64,000 nucleotides of DNA from Lunularia cruciata (GCA_948567375.1 OX419759.1:51984593-52048592), one strand, 5' to 3'. Numbered from the stretch's first letter, positions 24,191 to 37,717 are shown. The notes: generated by a model not told the origin, from the sequence alone. Numbers and translations: made by a program.

Positions 24191-25215
24191 ATAAAGACCC
24201 TCAAGCCATCCTTGAGGGTAAGTGTCTATGGGAGAATCCTTAGTGGAATTACGACCAGCTACAGGAATCCTGACTACACTTCCTCCCCAAGCCAAGTAAA
24301 TGGCCAGCTGTGCAAAGTTACAGGCTACTCCCCTTCCTCCCATAAGTATCCTGTATTCCCCACTATGGGCCTGGACTAACCCGCCAGTACTCCATAAGAA
24401 GTGGGAGTTCTATTTGAAAACCACAAGACTATAAAAACACTTGAATGAAATACTCAACAAATGAATGAAACTCAAATGAATGAAAAATAGTAACCTTTGT
24501 GAAGACTTCTTCTTCTTATTGCTTCTCCACCTTTCACCTTCTCCACCACAACACAATAGTGTTGTGGTTTTTATAATCCATAAGAAGTGGGAGTTGAAAA
24601 CTAGAACGAGACTTTGATCCAAGAGGACAAGTAAACTTTCTTGTTTTTTTCTCTGTACGGTTTGTGTAAAATTGAGTCCTGCCATATGGAGTCATGAGCT
24701 ACTTGTTTTTTAAAACAGGTCCATATCCCGGGACCTGCGGCCTATTCCCAGCTTTTGGATACACTTCCCTTTTGTTCTCTCATCCATAGTTTTGGGTCCC
24801 ATAACAAATTTTGCTCCCATAGAAGGTCTAGTATTGTTCCCCAACTATCAATGTTGTTCTTCAGATTGATAGGGACTTATCTAACTCATCTCTTCCTCTG
24901 GTAGATTCAGAATTGTAAGCTCCCTTTGTAGAATTGGAGGCTCATCCTCTCCCACCAATTCCATCACATCCATTATATGAGTAGCCTCCACTATGCTGCC
25001 CATATTTTGACACTCATTGATAATCAGCCATTCCTTGGCTGGTGACCTTGTTGTTGTAACTTTGGGGATTTGGGGCTACTTGCGCTGTTATTTTTGTTTC
25101 CTTCTTTTGGCAACAATGTCCTTCCCGTAACTCCCACTTCTTATGGAGTACTGGCAGGTTAGTCCAGGCCCATAGTGGGGAATACAAGATACTATGGGAG
25201 GAAGGAAAGTTTACT
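24191..25215. repeat. Inverted pair of unit 1-like segments
   Basis: 24190-24410 repeats 5180-5400 in the same orientation. 24720-25210 repeats about 5340-5660 in the opposite orientation. The central 24410-24720 includes a 9-bp-stem palindrome 'ccacaacacaatagtgttgt' near 24550 and text also found at 28700-28770 and 43300-43380. Probably retroelement debris; no gene. Confidence 0.45.
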
Positions 25216-26255
25216 CTCTTGTTTGGTTTGGGAAGGGTAATAGCAAATACTAATATTTTCAGACTTAGTTTAGACTATAGTCTCTTTCATGCTTTGGCCC
25301 CTTTATATTCTCCCACATCAAATACGTATGTCAAAGCTGTCACATTGAAGTATCATCATGAAGTGCAAGCAGAGGATGCTACGCGCTACAGTCCAAAGCT
25401 TTTTATGAAATATTAGAGCAACTGAAAGTGAAGTTATTTGTAAAAGTCAAGCAGCTCACCATGCCTTTTTGGCGCCACAACAATTCAACCAGATTTTCTT
25501 TTATTATATGAAACTTTTGGTTTCCTAGATGGAAAATTGTGAAGAAATGTAATTGAATAGTAATAAAGTTCTTTATTATTTGATATTTCACTTAGTGGGT
25601 AGAAAATAATTCCAAAATAAAATAATATTACCACAAAATTCTATTTCAGAAAAAAATAAAACTAAATGGACAGTCATATAGAATAAAATCATTCATAATA
25701 ATTCAATTTGAAAACACTAATTTATTATCAACAACAAAGTTACAATCTTTCCCAACGGAGTATCTGGATAATAATGACTCAATCTGAAGATGTTAATTTG
25801 TTGTTAACAAAAACTCATAATATTTGCCAAAGATGTATGTTCTATCCTCCCCTTTGCTCATGTCTTCCCAAAAAGATCTTTGTCCAAAAAGTTAGTCTTT
25901 GTAAGAACATTGTTGTATTACACTCTTCTTTATGGGAATACCTTGACTAGCTGACTATGGGGTCTATGTAGGAGATTGTATCCAAAATATCATGGATGAT
26001 TGTACAAACTTGCAATCCAAACTGTCAAGAACTATTTAGGTTGCCCATTACTACCCTACTTGATAGCAAGAATACCAAAACCTAGAGTGAAGAGTTCTCT
26101 TGGTTGGATTCCATGCATGCTCAAACTAGTAGGACAGATTTATCTATAACCTTTCATCTATAGGCTCAACAAATAGGCACCTTTTTGTGTTCCCAAAGAG
26201 AGAAAGGAAAAGTATGAGAACACTTACAACCCACGCTAACTTGGTGATCCAAGCT
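25216..26255. other. AT-rich intergenic stretch with one arm of a long inverted repeat
   Basis: No gene is supported. 25784-26030 is repeated in inverted orientation at about 39420-39672. 26035-26100 resembles the end of block R (compare 4470-4550). The short frames have no recognisable domain. Confidence 0.45.
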
Positions 26256-28690
26256 AGTCTTTTTATATCATATTTATCCTGTATTGGGAGGTTGTAGGTG
26301 TGTTACAAAGGCCAAATGGCATATAATTTTATGCATACATACCTGAATCAGTTGTCAAGGTGATTTTTTTCTTACTTTCTTCATGAATGGATACTTGATT
26401 GTATCTTGAAAAGCCATCCAAGAAGTTATAAAAAGCATAACCAATTACTTGATCAAGAATAACATTTGTAAATGGTAAGGGATGATGATGCTTCTTGTGA
26501 CTGCATTTAATTTAAAAAAATTGTGATATATACTCTAATACAGTTTTCCAAGGAATGATGTCTTTGTATTCCCCATAGAGCAATCCATAGTCTTTGTATT
26601 CATCCAAATACACATCCCGTTGAAATCTTCAAGACCTTCCTTTCCTCTAGGAATAGGTCTTGGAAATTGTTAGGATTTATAATACCCTTCACATGAATCA
26701 TATGCTCATTCCTAACATAACCAAATTTTGCCATTGTTCATCTTTGTAGACAATATTGTCTTCAGCTTTGCAACTCCCTTCTCCTTCATCTTCCTCTATC
26801 TCATAACACTCAAAAAATAGTTCTAGTGTCTTCTTGCAAAGACACATCAAAAGATAGGCATGTCTCCTTCTTTAGACAACTACATTTTCCCAATATGTGG
26901 TATTGTCTTCCAAGACACCATGATAAAATCTTGATTTGATTTCCTTAGGTCTTCATACCGTAGCTTGTGCTAGTATCAATTGATGCTCATGTGAGCACCA
27001 TATAACCAAGGTGTCCAATTAGTAATGGATACCCTATCTTCATGACCAGCTTAAGAACAACATAGCTCAACCTAAAGGGAACTCCACCAATAGTGGTTAC
27101 TATATTGGAGAGTTGTCCTAAAAATCTGCTTAGGGTTTGATCCACAAAATTTCAGATGCAAGGAATCAATTTCAATTCCAAGAATCTATGAGTAAAATCT
27201 TCTATCATTGCATTAAAAATTGATCCCACATCAATACTAACAAATATTATGACACAACTTGAAATCTCCACTTTGTTTTATGGTGAGCGCAAGTCTTACT
27301 CCTCTTTTTAATAAACAATAGGTAACTTCTTCCTCCTTGCACACTTGGTTCATTTGAGAGCAAAAGCAAGTTATTTTTTGTACAACTTGTGGTCCTCTCA
27401 AAATTGCTTAAAGGAGACATTTAGCTTTATGGAAGCTTAATCAACTACAATATTATATTTTAGAACCCTAGGTAAATATATGATGGTCTTTGGTTCTTCT
27501 CCACCTTTTCTTTGTCCTTTGAGCTACCCACCTTTGGGATAACTACCCTTGGCATAGAACTCAACAAAACTCTTTCTTATTTGAGAATTGTAATGGGTGG
27601 GAGCTCTTTTGGAGACATACGTGTAGCCAATTCATTGGTCAATGCTCTACTTGTCTCCTCCTGTGATATCATTTCAATTTTCCTTGAATATTTGCAAGGA
27701 AAGAAGGTAGAGATGGATCTGGTGGCTCTAGTTTCTGAAAAGTGTTTTTGCTTTGATTTTTGGCATCCTTAAGTATGATATAGTTACTATTTGCCTTGAT
27801 ATTATTCTCTTTCTTTAAGAGTCTGTCCTTTTTCTCTCATTGTCAAAACCTTTGTTTCTGAAGATGAGGAAGAATCTGAAGAGAGAACTACTTTTTTTGT
27901 CTTCTTTCTTGACTTTGTCTGGACATGCTGATTCTCTTGGTCAAATAAAATCCCTTTCTCAATTAATGCAATTGGTGTAGATCCAATTTCTTCAATAGTT
28001 ACACAATGTATGTTGAATCCATCTTTGTTGACGATGACATATCAACAAAAAAAACCTACTATCTTCATGATGGTGGTTGAGGATAGTTAGGAACAACTTG
28101 CTCTTATGCTTTACAATTCAAACATATATTTATATAACAAGTTTGCATTTGGGTTCCATTCACTTTGGTGCACAATGCCTAAGAGCTCTAAAATTGTAAT
28201 AGGCTTCATGATTCAAATTCTATCTTGGTGGTATGATCCTTCATCATGGAAAAATACTAGCATTACTCTCTTGGCACAAACCTTAATGAGACATAGAAAA
28301 TAGGAAATATTACTCGGAACCTTTTGAACCACAAACATTGATTTTTCTTTTTCCACAAAATATTCTTGTGTTTCTCAAACAAGAACCTAATCAGTCTTTT
28401 ATACAAGATATGATGGCAGAGTTGTTAAACACTTAGTATTGGCATGGCCTAGTATAATGCAGGTACTACACCAAATTTATGTAGATGAGTATGAAGGTAA
28501 TCTCATTTATTTGTTTCCAGAAACTATGTTGACTTTAAAGTAAGCAATCTTTAATGAGCTCCTCCAACTTATTGTCCATTTTCTCAAAGGCCTTTGGAGC
28601 TACCATAAGTTTATTTCTTCCTCGTCCTTTTTTCTCTCTTTGGTGCTCCCACTCATCTTAAGATGAAGATGACCTTGATAAAGAGAAACT
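26256..28690 (-). mobile_element. Ty3/gypsy LTR retrotransposon, broken fossil, minus strand
   Basis: On the minus strand, reverse-transcriptase sequence lies at about 26256-26530, with the diagnostic 'MPFGLCN' at 26302-26322. Retropepsin-like sequence is at about 26990-27300, and gag-like sequence extends to about 28690. The order gag, protease, RT fits Ty3/gypsy. Terminal repeats could not be delimited. It is clearly broken, with many interruptions. A shorter relative without the RT part lies at 41712-43300 and is roughly 92% similar by eye. Confidence 0.7.
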
Positions 28691-29695
28691 ACTAGAGGAA
28701 CTCAAATGAATGAAAAATAGTAACCTTTGTGAAGACTTCTTCTGCTTATTGCTTCTCCACCTTTCATGTAATACCATTAGCTATTATCTAGATGTGGAAA
28801 TTTGCATGGTAATATGTTGAATGAATTATATATGATGGTCTAAATGGATCAGATAGACATGTTACCAAAATAGTACTTTCTGTAATAGTGTAGAGGTCTA
28901 AAACTTACTAGAAACTTCAAAGCCAATTTTGGAGGCCTAAATGGCTGAATTAGGCCTCAAAGAATGGTCAGCCCCCCTCTATGATAGACAATGCGGTCAT
29001 CAAGGGGAAATTGAAAGGGGTTGAGTTCACTAACATGTCACCAATCCATGTATCTGATTCAAGGTGCAACTCCCTTTGAGTAGATACTCTTTGCCAAGGT
29101 GTTCCTTTGGGGCCTTGGAGGAATTTCGAGGCCGTTTGGGCTATGGGTAAGTGAATATGAAGGCCGGGTTACTACTCAAGCCTTAAGCAGTCCTCACGTT
29201 TGAGATTTAAGAGGTTTGATCCAATTCCATTTGAGATTTACTTCCACGTGGGAAGAACAACCTCAACTCGTTCTAGTTTTGTACTCTTTTTCTTAAGGCA
29301 ATAAAATAGGGTGACTGCACTTGAGACGAGTGTCGATTAGGGTAACACTTATTTGACGCTCTACTCTCTTTTGATCTCTTCCTTTTCCATCATGAATTGT
29401 ATGGATTTGTGATTCTTACTTTCAACCTGGAACCTCAAGAAATCGAGTGTATAGTTTTTGAAATTTCTATCAAAAGACAATCCATACATCCTTCTTTGCT
29501 CTGAATTCCAAATGATGTAACAACTGATAATTGGAAACAGAATAAGGGACTTTTCTCAAGGTCGAAGCGTGGTAGAGAGTATTACTTCATGTAAAAATAT
29601 GAAACTTGGCATAAAGACATTCAGTTGCAATGAGACTTGAAATTAGAATGTCTCTCACGATAAAAATTAAAACTTACTCTAATTGATAGTCTAAA
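28691..29695. other. Stretch between the gypsy fossil and block D1
   Basis: Shared with about 43290-44270. No open frame of note. It may be an untranslated part or a terminal repeat of the gypsy element, but no ends were recognised. Confidence 0.35.
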
Positions 29696-32190
29696 ATTAT
29701 AAATACGCAATGGCAACAATTTTGATCCTTGATTTTCATAATTCAACTATATTCACGAGCTTCAGGACCTTTCAATGCCGTCATCTTTTTCATCGATCTT
29801 CAACTTGAAGGCACTTCCCTTGTGAAAGGTGCTAACGGTTATTGACCCCAGTTACGAGAAATGAAGATTTTGTTTTGAATGCCCCTTTCGTCTTGTCATG
29901 TTACCGACAGGGGATCAACTGGTTGTATTCTCGTTTATATTACAATTTGCCGAAATATGAATTTCGGCTGCGGCGACTGCCGAAGAAACGGATGTGCGAT
30001 GCCGCGCAACGAGAGATTTGCACCATGGGAATCGAGCTTCATGGTTCAAGGGGTCCGCATCTTCACTTTGGGGATGATGAACGCCGATACTCATATTGGG
30101 TGTGTTCGTGAAGGTCCGCTTGAATTCTCTGACAGAGTACGTCAGTCTATATGAGGATGGGGTATTTATTGGATCCTTTGTAGACTCTATGGTAGAGGTC
30201 CTATTCTGATTCAAATTTTGTTCTATATCTCTTGTTACGATCTGATCACGTTGCAAACCGTTACCATCAGGTTGTTTCGTTGGAGTAGACGTTTGGGACA
30301 AACCGTCGATTTGGACTGAGAACTACATCAGCTGAACAACTGAGATTGAGACTGATGCTGGTTACTCTGAAATCGAACCCAATCTCATGAGAACGTACAA
30401 TGAATGTCCCAAAGTTCAGACTTCATTAATTTCCATATCAACATGGAACCTTACACATTAAAACTTAACACCGATAGCATTTACAGATAAGATTGTTACT
30501 CATTTCTTCCCTGAAGAGTAGATTGGCTCTTCAAAAGCAGCGGGGACTCCGTTATGCGGACCGGCCGGTGGATCATGCATAAACCTCCGAAAACCAGGAA
30601 CTACAAAAGAATATCACGTTCTCCAACAGTAGAGTGGAATTCAGTATTTATCACGTTATCGCTTTCACAAATTTGATATGAGATCCTCGCTGTTGTGGCA
30701 TCCGCATCGTTTTGCGTTCTATCTCTTGGCCCACATGGGCAATTGGAGCTTGTGGAAATTTTGTACGATCATATATTGATACGTGTCAACCATTTTTTGC
30801 GAATTCCAGACCCTCATGTTTGGGTATCCATAATATAATCGTATCATCCCGATACCGTTACGATCTATACAGTTTGTTGCAGATCCACTTTGTAGCAAAC
30901 CACGTATCTGAAGAAGCTCTCCACACCGTCTGGGTTGGATGTCGGTTTTCTCCCTAGCACCTTTCCTTATTTGAACGTGTATATCAATCTCAAGGTAGAG
31001 TCTTGATTGATCAGCGTAAGTCGCCGTAGGCCATGATCTAGGAACTCTTTACCTGTAAAATCAACAATGATCATGCATTCCATCTGCACTTCGAAAGAAC
31101 ATTGAACAATGTAACAAAAGCTCGTTCACCAAAGCATACGTTTGAAATGATCATGTAGACTGTCCTAGAAACGATTGTCTAGCTAGAACGGTATTTCTGG
31201 AGGCTGATGGTGATGACATTCACAAATGGCAGACTAAAGATGTCACCTGTCAAGCTATTAGCCGATCTGATAGGACCAACGCCACTGTTGTCCAGGGCTG
31301 CAAAGAGGTCATAATCTCTAGATCATCCACGATCGTTGCATGCGCTGATACATAATCAGGTTTCTCAGCACCCGTATAGTCCACCATTGTATGAAGCTCC
31401 AGTACATATGTCTAATCTGATCTATATGTATGTGAAGGCCGGCTTACCACGTAGGCCGTCCTACACTTAACCAATGACTTCGATAACTTCTGAGTGGTTT
31501 ATGTATATACAGTGGAAACGGACTGGAGCACATTGATGTACATCAAATTCATCCTTTGACCATGAATATCATTTAAAACAGACTGTGACTTCATCGAATT
31601 TCAGCATGATGATTCTGATGATATAAATGTCAACCGCACTGGACCCGGTGTATAAACCTTTTGACTTGAGGCAGGTACACTCGTTCCAAACCAATATTTT
31701 ATCAGTGAAGCTTTCCAATTCGTGTCCCATAACAAGTGGAGACATCGATATCTGTGTCGCTTCTGCTGTCATCACATCACTACTTTATTCGCGTGTAATC
31801 CTCTAAAACCATTCGGCTCACGGATATTAAATAGTGAGTATAAAGAGAGAAGGGCGGATCGCGTAGATACCATGAAACTCCATCAAGCCGTACAAGGGTG
31901 AGATAAAACTATATATGTGGAAATATAATAAATAAAAATATATACATGAAGTTTACTATGTGAATTTGGGATGCTTGACTCCGCAGCGTAGTATCCGGCC
32001 CTTTTATATCGCGTTTCAGCGACCTGAATCGGCCGGATGCTTGGTCTTGTAACGCGGTGCTTTGTATTCGTTCTACCTTGACTGTCTGAGTTCATATGTG
32101 TCTTTCGGTCGTGCGTAGTATCAAACACGAATGCTGGCGCTCCATCTGAAATGCAACGGGCCAAATTATATTTTTTCAATCGTAATATAA
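29696..32190. repeat. Block D, copy 1 (CpG-rich, unidentified)
   Basis: A 2.5-kb block rich in CpG, unlike the neighbouring repeats. It has one full-length relative (about 44270-46690) and two shortened ones in the tandem units. At 29842-30154 two overlapping plus-strand frames stay open in both full copies, one containing 'KYEFRLRRLPKKRMCDAA' and one 'NMNFGCGDCRRNGCAM'. The minus strand has a TATAAAAG box at 32008-32001 and short gene-like frames downstream. One of these, at 30610-30500, ends 'HDPPAGPHNGVPAAF...' and a stop. I cannot choose the coding strand or name a family. It may be a decayed host gene or a transposon. Confidence 0.4.
32001..32008 (-). promoter_or_regulatory. TATA box-like site in block D1
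   Basis: TATAAAAG on the minus strand followed by 'GGCCGGATACTACG'. The same site is kept in D2 at 46498-46491 but altered in both short D' copies, where the A/T core reads TTTGAAAG. A core promoter is plausible but unproven. Confidence 0.35.
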
Positions 32191-32262
32191 TATATGTCTT
32201 ACATTTTATTTACAAAATTATTGAACAATGACATCCATATTTGCCTTCACAAACTTTGCAGC

Positions 32263-32672
32263 CTTCACATATTCCTGATTGAACTTCTTCAAATCCCCTG
32301 AAAATGTTTCACTACTGGTCAAACCTCGGGACCTGTATATGCAGGCGTAAAAAGGACGGAATCGATGGTCCCAAAGGCCTCACCTTTGAGAGTCGGGGAT
32401 GTCCTGAAGAAAGTCGGGGCGGAAGAGTACTGCGAGGAAAGCACGAACAATAGTGCCGTCAAAAGTCAGTCGATAAACCAGGGATTGCCACGCGTTGATT
32501 CTGGAAATGGGTACATCAATTTTGGGATCTATAAATTGTGAGTGTAAGTTGTTACCATGACGAAGTCTGCGAGAGAACGAAAGATCTGCTAATCAGAGAG
32601 CATTTTAGCTTCATTGGTTTACTTCTATCTGTCTCCGAGTGGTCAGCATCGATCATTCATCATCTAACACCA
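32263..32672 (+). promoter_or_regulatory. Promoter and 5' UTR of the thaumatin-like gene
   Basis: TATAAAT at 32530-32536 would set transcription start near 32560, leaving a leader of about 110 bases before the ATG at 32673. An in-frame non-ATG extension upstream would lie partly before that start site, so it is not used. Confidence 0.5.
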
Positions 32673-34104
32673 ATGGCGACTTCTCGACTAGGCCTGGGAC
32701 TTCTGCTTCTGACAGTGATGACTGCAACTGTCAGCAACGGTAAGTGAAATGACTTCACAGATATCCTCTGAGTTCTGTTTCCGTGGTTACATTAAACATG
32801 TTTGTGATACGAGCTTGAGTGGGCAATACATGGAACTGATTTATTAGATTCTAACTTTGCAACTGATGTATCTGCACGGGCGGAACGTTTCTCCCTATTC
32901 GATTGTTTGGTATGGGTGAAACTCCGTGGTTTTGATGTGATTAGTCCCTGACGTAAGATCATTTTTCCATCACAGGTTGTGTAATTACGATTCGGAACAA
33001 GTGTCCCTACAAGGTGTCTACCTGCGTGCAAAATCAAAATAATCCCATAGATCAGTACGACCTGGCTAGTGGAGCTACACAAGCTCTTAATTTTGGGTCT
33101 TCCTGCAATTGGGAGGCTGGAACTATATGGGCGTCAGTGTCTGGACAGTGCGCAGTGGCTGGAACTCCAAACGCAGCTACTGATAGAAATAAGGCCGACT
33201 TGGCTGAGTTCACCCTCGGTAATGGTGGTCAAGACTATTATGATATCAGTAACGTGGTAAGTTCTCCGGACCTATACAGCTCATGATCAGAAGGTTCGCC
33301 CTAAGAAGAGTTTTATAGCTTTGGTACTGTTCGCATATATTAAATCAAATAGATTAATTCTGTTTCTGCTGATTGAGGTGAATGAGTACAATAGCTCTTG
33401 AATCACGATTTCCAGGAGAATAAGATAGAATCTGATATTATACAGAATCAATGGTTGAAAGAAATAGCTGCTGCAGTATCACATCTGTACGAGAAAAAAC
33501 GTCCAAGTATGAGAGGTTCGCGTTATATTCAACAGCAATATAGATGTTGAACGCATGGAGGCAGCAGCATCTGTGATCTACAAAAGCTAATGCTTGCCAT
33601 ATTGGACATTTGTAGAATGCATACACAATCCCCTTGGGTATTACTCCTACAAATATAGCAGGCGGAGAAACACCAAACGGATTTAGATGCGGATCTCCAG
33701 ACTGTACCATCAGTGATATCAGGTGCAACGCTCTACTATCCATATGTTTGGGCATGTAATAACTGCGAAAGTTTAAGGCACGTCTTTGTTGGCACTCATC
33801 AGCAGCGGTGAGTTCTTACGTTGAGGGCCATTTAATAGATTGTATCTCCTTGGGTTTCCTTCTTAACATGTCTCTCTGGTGGCTATCCAGCGCTTTCTGT
33901 AAACCCAACAATGTTCTCCAGACTCAGCCCAGCGGAGCGCTTGTATGTATCAACACGGACGGAACTGCCGGACAAGGCCCTACAGCTGGCACAAGGCAGT
34001 TCAAGACAGCGTGTCCTGAAGCATACAGCTACAACTTTGACGATCCAACTTCAACTTACACTTGTACCACAGGCACCAACTACGATACCGTGTTTTGCCC
34101 ATAA
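32673..34104 (+). CDS. Thaumatin-like protein (PR-5 family)
   Basis: Four exons: 32673-32739, 32976-33256, 33616-33722 and 33891-34104. All introns are GT..AG with matching phases, giving 669 bases and 222 residues. Residues 1-23 are a signal peptide (Leu-rich core 'GLGLLLLTV'), so the product is secreted. The mature part starts '[16 protein letters not shown]' and ends '[15 protein letters not shown]...FCP', the standard start and end of the family. Twelve cysteines are visible, against 16 in typical large members and about 10 in the small class. The central '[10 protein letters not shown]' to 'DCTISDI' part is shorter than usual. Family members act in defence and stress responses, some as beta-glucan-binding antifungals; the activity here is inferred only. 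The start is chosen because the ATG opens directly into the signal peptide. Single copy in this window. Confidence 0.93.
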
Positions 34105-37100
34105 GTAAATGACATAGTGCAATGCCAAGTATATCAGGAGATTTGACAGACCCTGTCAATTCCCAACATGACTGATACCCAGAGATTTCTGCTGAGTAAG
34201 TATTTCCATGCATATGGGTGACTGTGCATTAAAATTTACGCATGCGAAGATAGTACACGGTTCGAAGTCGAACACCTTACAGCTAGACAGTTGCTTCGGT
34301 CGCTTAAAGATCTGGATGCGCTACAATGAGCTCTGACGAGCAAACTCAATATATAATAAAATCAAGCTGCTGTGTCTAAATGTTTGTTCTCATATCTTCC
34401 GGATGACTACTGGTAAGCGTGTGCACTAGTACTCGGTCCAAGCACATGACTGACTGTGGTCGTCGATGTTCCATTCCTTTCCTGTTTCCGCAGGTAGCTC
34501 GTTGCGCATGTCCCTCTAATCGCAGAATTAGGAGACGTGTCAGTGCCAAAAAGATGTGCTGCTTATCCACAGTCTCAAGTCTCAAGCACCTGGTGTCGAT
34601 AACGAACCAATCTGTTTCGATGTGCTTGTCAGGAATATCGAACAGTAGCTAGTTCCTGGCGTCATGCAGTTTCTAGCTTCGTGGTTCAGACTAACATAAC
34701 TAATTCGTCATGGAAGATCGATGATACAAGGGGTTCTCGAACAAAATTCTGGCAGGAACTAGAGGGAAATTTCTACCACAACTAAGTTGGAAACTCTTCC
34801 GACTCAGATAGTCATATCCAAACTTTCTACCAGTTCTAAATTTGGAACTCTTCGGATGTAGATAGGTAAACCTCATCGAATTCAGATAGTCATACGCAGA
34901 AAGAACTCGAAGCCTTCCTAGATGGATCTATGGCCACGATTGTGGGACGAAGAGTAAATTCCCTGCAAGGTATAGTGCTTCCTAGATAAATACGGAGCTA
35001 CCACATTTTCCTTACATAATATGATATTCTTTTAGCCATAAACAACCGGAAAGCGTTTAATTTATTACCCTGCTTCAACACAAGGAAATGAACAGACCCC
35101 ATGCTGCGAACAGTTGTTGTACACTCGAAACTCCGGATCGATTATTTCAGCCAGAAAACTACATGAGAAGGAAATTCAAGTTCGCACACCCAAAAGGAAG
35201 TAAAAATGAGTAAACCAAAATCCCCACATGGATAAAATACTGAGCATCATCAGCCTATTCACTTAATCTGGACTTGTCCAAAATGACTAAAAGTCAGATA
35301 ATCAGATTCACCCAACAGACATTTGCATTGGATTCCATACATCACTTAAAATAAAAATCTATTATAAATTTATGTAAATTGTCATCTAAACATTAGAAGA
35401 GTAGACGATTAAGTTAGATAGAAAAGAAAAATGTATGAAAAACTTATATGTGTATGTATTGTCATAAAGTTCAAATATAAGACCCAAAATTGTAACTTAC
35501 ATTGAACTCTATTATGTTTATTTCTTGGACTTGTCTATTTCTATTTCGCTTTGTCATTAGTGCATCGTGATATAGTTGTTATAAATTTTGCTCTATCATC
35601 CCAAAGATGATAAGAGCATATCTACTGTGTTTTTAAAAGAAAGATGATATTTAGGAGATAGATGCTTAAATGACATCTTATGAAATTTCAGTATCTTTCT
35701 CCCAGAAATTTTTTTCTATCCACAATCTAAAGGCATCTTTTAATATACACAATATAGAAATAAATAAGTCTTTGCATATAAGAAGCATCAGAAAAAAGTA
35801 ATTTCAATACCGCTTTTCCATGAAGAGTTTATCATAGTTTACCGATTCTCTACCCTATTTATAGAACCAAGTGCTCTTGTAAATAACCCGAAATTGGATA
35901 GGTGTCTATTTATGTATAGGTGTTCACTTATATTCAAACGAGAATCTCTTAGTGTGCTTCAAGTTTTTGCAACCTCACGCTATAAAGGCAAACTATATTG
36001 CGATTGCAAACCCAGCAAAAAAATTAATTTCTACTGTACTTGCCATAGTCTTCACCCGAATATCTTTATTTGTTCTCACCCAAAAGCCATCCTTCAACCT
36101 TTTCTCTTCTCCTATGTCACTTGCGGATGAAGATTATTTCATGGTTTGAGAGATTTGCATGTGTAGATGAGATTGGATTAACAAAAAAGTGGTTCTCATT
36201 AAAGCATACATGGAATTAAATCTAAGCCCTGTTTATCTGTCACAAGCAACAGGTTGCAGCTAAGAGCTAAGAAGACATAAAGAAACAACATGCATAGAGT
36301 AATAAGAAGGATGGGTAGACGTATCAAACCATACATAGATCAAACCTATTAGGCCCATTTTCGAAGCTAAAAGATTGAGTTTACGTATCAAGTTTTTTAA
36401 GGGTAGAATAGGATACTTGAGAAGAGACGATAATTGATTTGATCAGGTGGAGACTTGGTTTAAATCGGTTTTGTACAAGATTGTAGCTAAAGTTCTGCAT
36501 GACTTATGAGGTGTACACCTTGGCAGGCACTATTCAAGTAGGTTTTTCTACATAACATCGAGAATTTCTCCAATACTAAACAACAATTTTTTGATGGTGA
36601 CTTTTGGATTGAATTCTCCCCACGAACTTAGTCAAAATGTAAGTTATAATTAGAGAATTTAAAATAATATCATATTTTTCTTTAAAAGTAGACTTTTATA
36701 TACCTAAATGTCTAGATGCTGCACTCCAGAATTGCAGAAAATTTAGATCACAAATCTATAAAATGGACAATTGCAATTGGACCCCAAATAAATTTTTTTA
36801 TAATATGGGTTTCTAATAATCCGAAATAAAGAAAGTGAAATAATTCATAAAGTAGTTCATCTTGAGATATTTCACTAAATAATAGTAGCCAATACTGTAG
36901 CAATAATTGGAAAATATATTAATAGCCTTTTGAAAAAAATTAATACCTACAAAACTAAAACATATACAAAATTCTTGGACGTTTTTTTTGTTGGTCGTTG
37001 TTGTGAACAACTGCTTAAAGTAGCATGCGAGTTAATATTCCAGAACAAGCTCAAGCCCAGCTGTCTTGATACAAGTTGCATTGGCTTTTATGATCAGGTT

Positions 37101-37717
37101 CTACTGCAAGCTATATTACATTAAGTATCTACATGAATCACCTATTGGCTATTGGAGTAGCAAGACTTTGTGCTCAAGGCCTTCGGTAGTATGGGGACAT
37201 AATAAGGGCTAACATGGACAGACGACAGCGGAATCCGGAATCCAGAAATACAGTATTTGACCATAAACATTGCATAGACCCCCAGAAACCTTAATGCAGG
37301 ACAAAGGTAGCTGAAAAGACTATTGGAACTTTGGAACGCAAATGTTTAAGTAATGAATTGTGTATTGGGCCTTGGGGTCCGGCAAATACATGGTCAAGAA
37401 AGCTAAATTTGAATTCAAATTTCCAAGTGAAGTGCGAGATCCATGTAGCTTGTGTAACCTTGGCAAAGTTTTCCAGAGTGAGAATTCAAAATTTGGACGG
37501 AGAATGAGAGAGAAAACTATAGAAAATTCTATAGCATAAGGCCAAACAAAACCAATAGAGAAGCCAAAAAAAATAGTATAAATGTGAGATAACGGACAAA
37601 AAGCAACTATTACCAATTGAGATGCCACAGATCAGTGCTCCAATGCTGCTCAAAACATGTATTGAAAAATACATGCATGACATGAGTATGACGATACATG
37701 GTGAAAAAAACTTGATG
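34105..37717. other. 3' flank of the thaumatin-like gene and long AT-rich stretch
   Basis: A possible polyadenylation signal AATAAA lies at 34355-34360. From about 35200 to 37700 the sequence is AT-rich and not repeated elsewhere in the window. The open frames (34376-34652, 35894-36149, 36813-37124, 37320-37792) are short, overlap in both directions and show no recognisable domain. I see no gene here. Confidence 0.5.

Noticed and set aside
29950-30060. Cysteine cluster 'CGDCRRNGCA' in block D1 as a LOB-type zinc finger
   Set aside because: The spacing is not CX2CX6CX3C, no GAS-like block follows, and the first cysteine is Tyr in the D2 copy.
29915-30301. 128-codon minus-strand frame in block D1
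   Set aside because: The matching region of D2 stops much earlier on the minus strand, so the frame is not conserved.
34376-34652. Small gene downstream of the thaumatin-like gene
   Set aside because: The overlapping frames on both strands are short, lack recognisable motifs and have no second copy for comparison.
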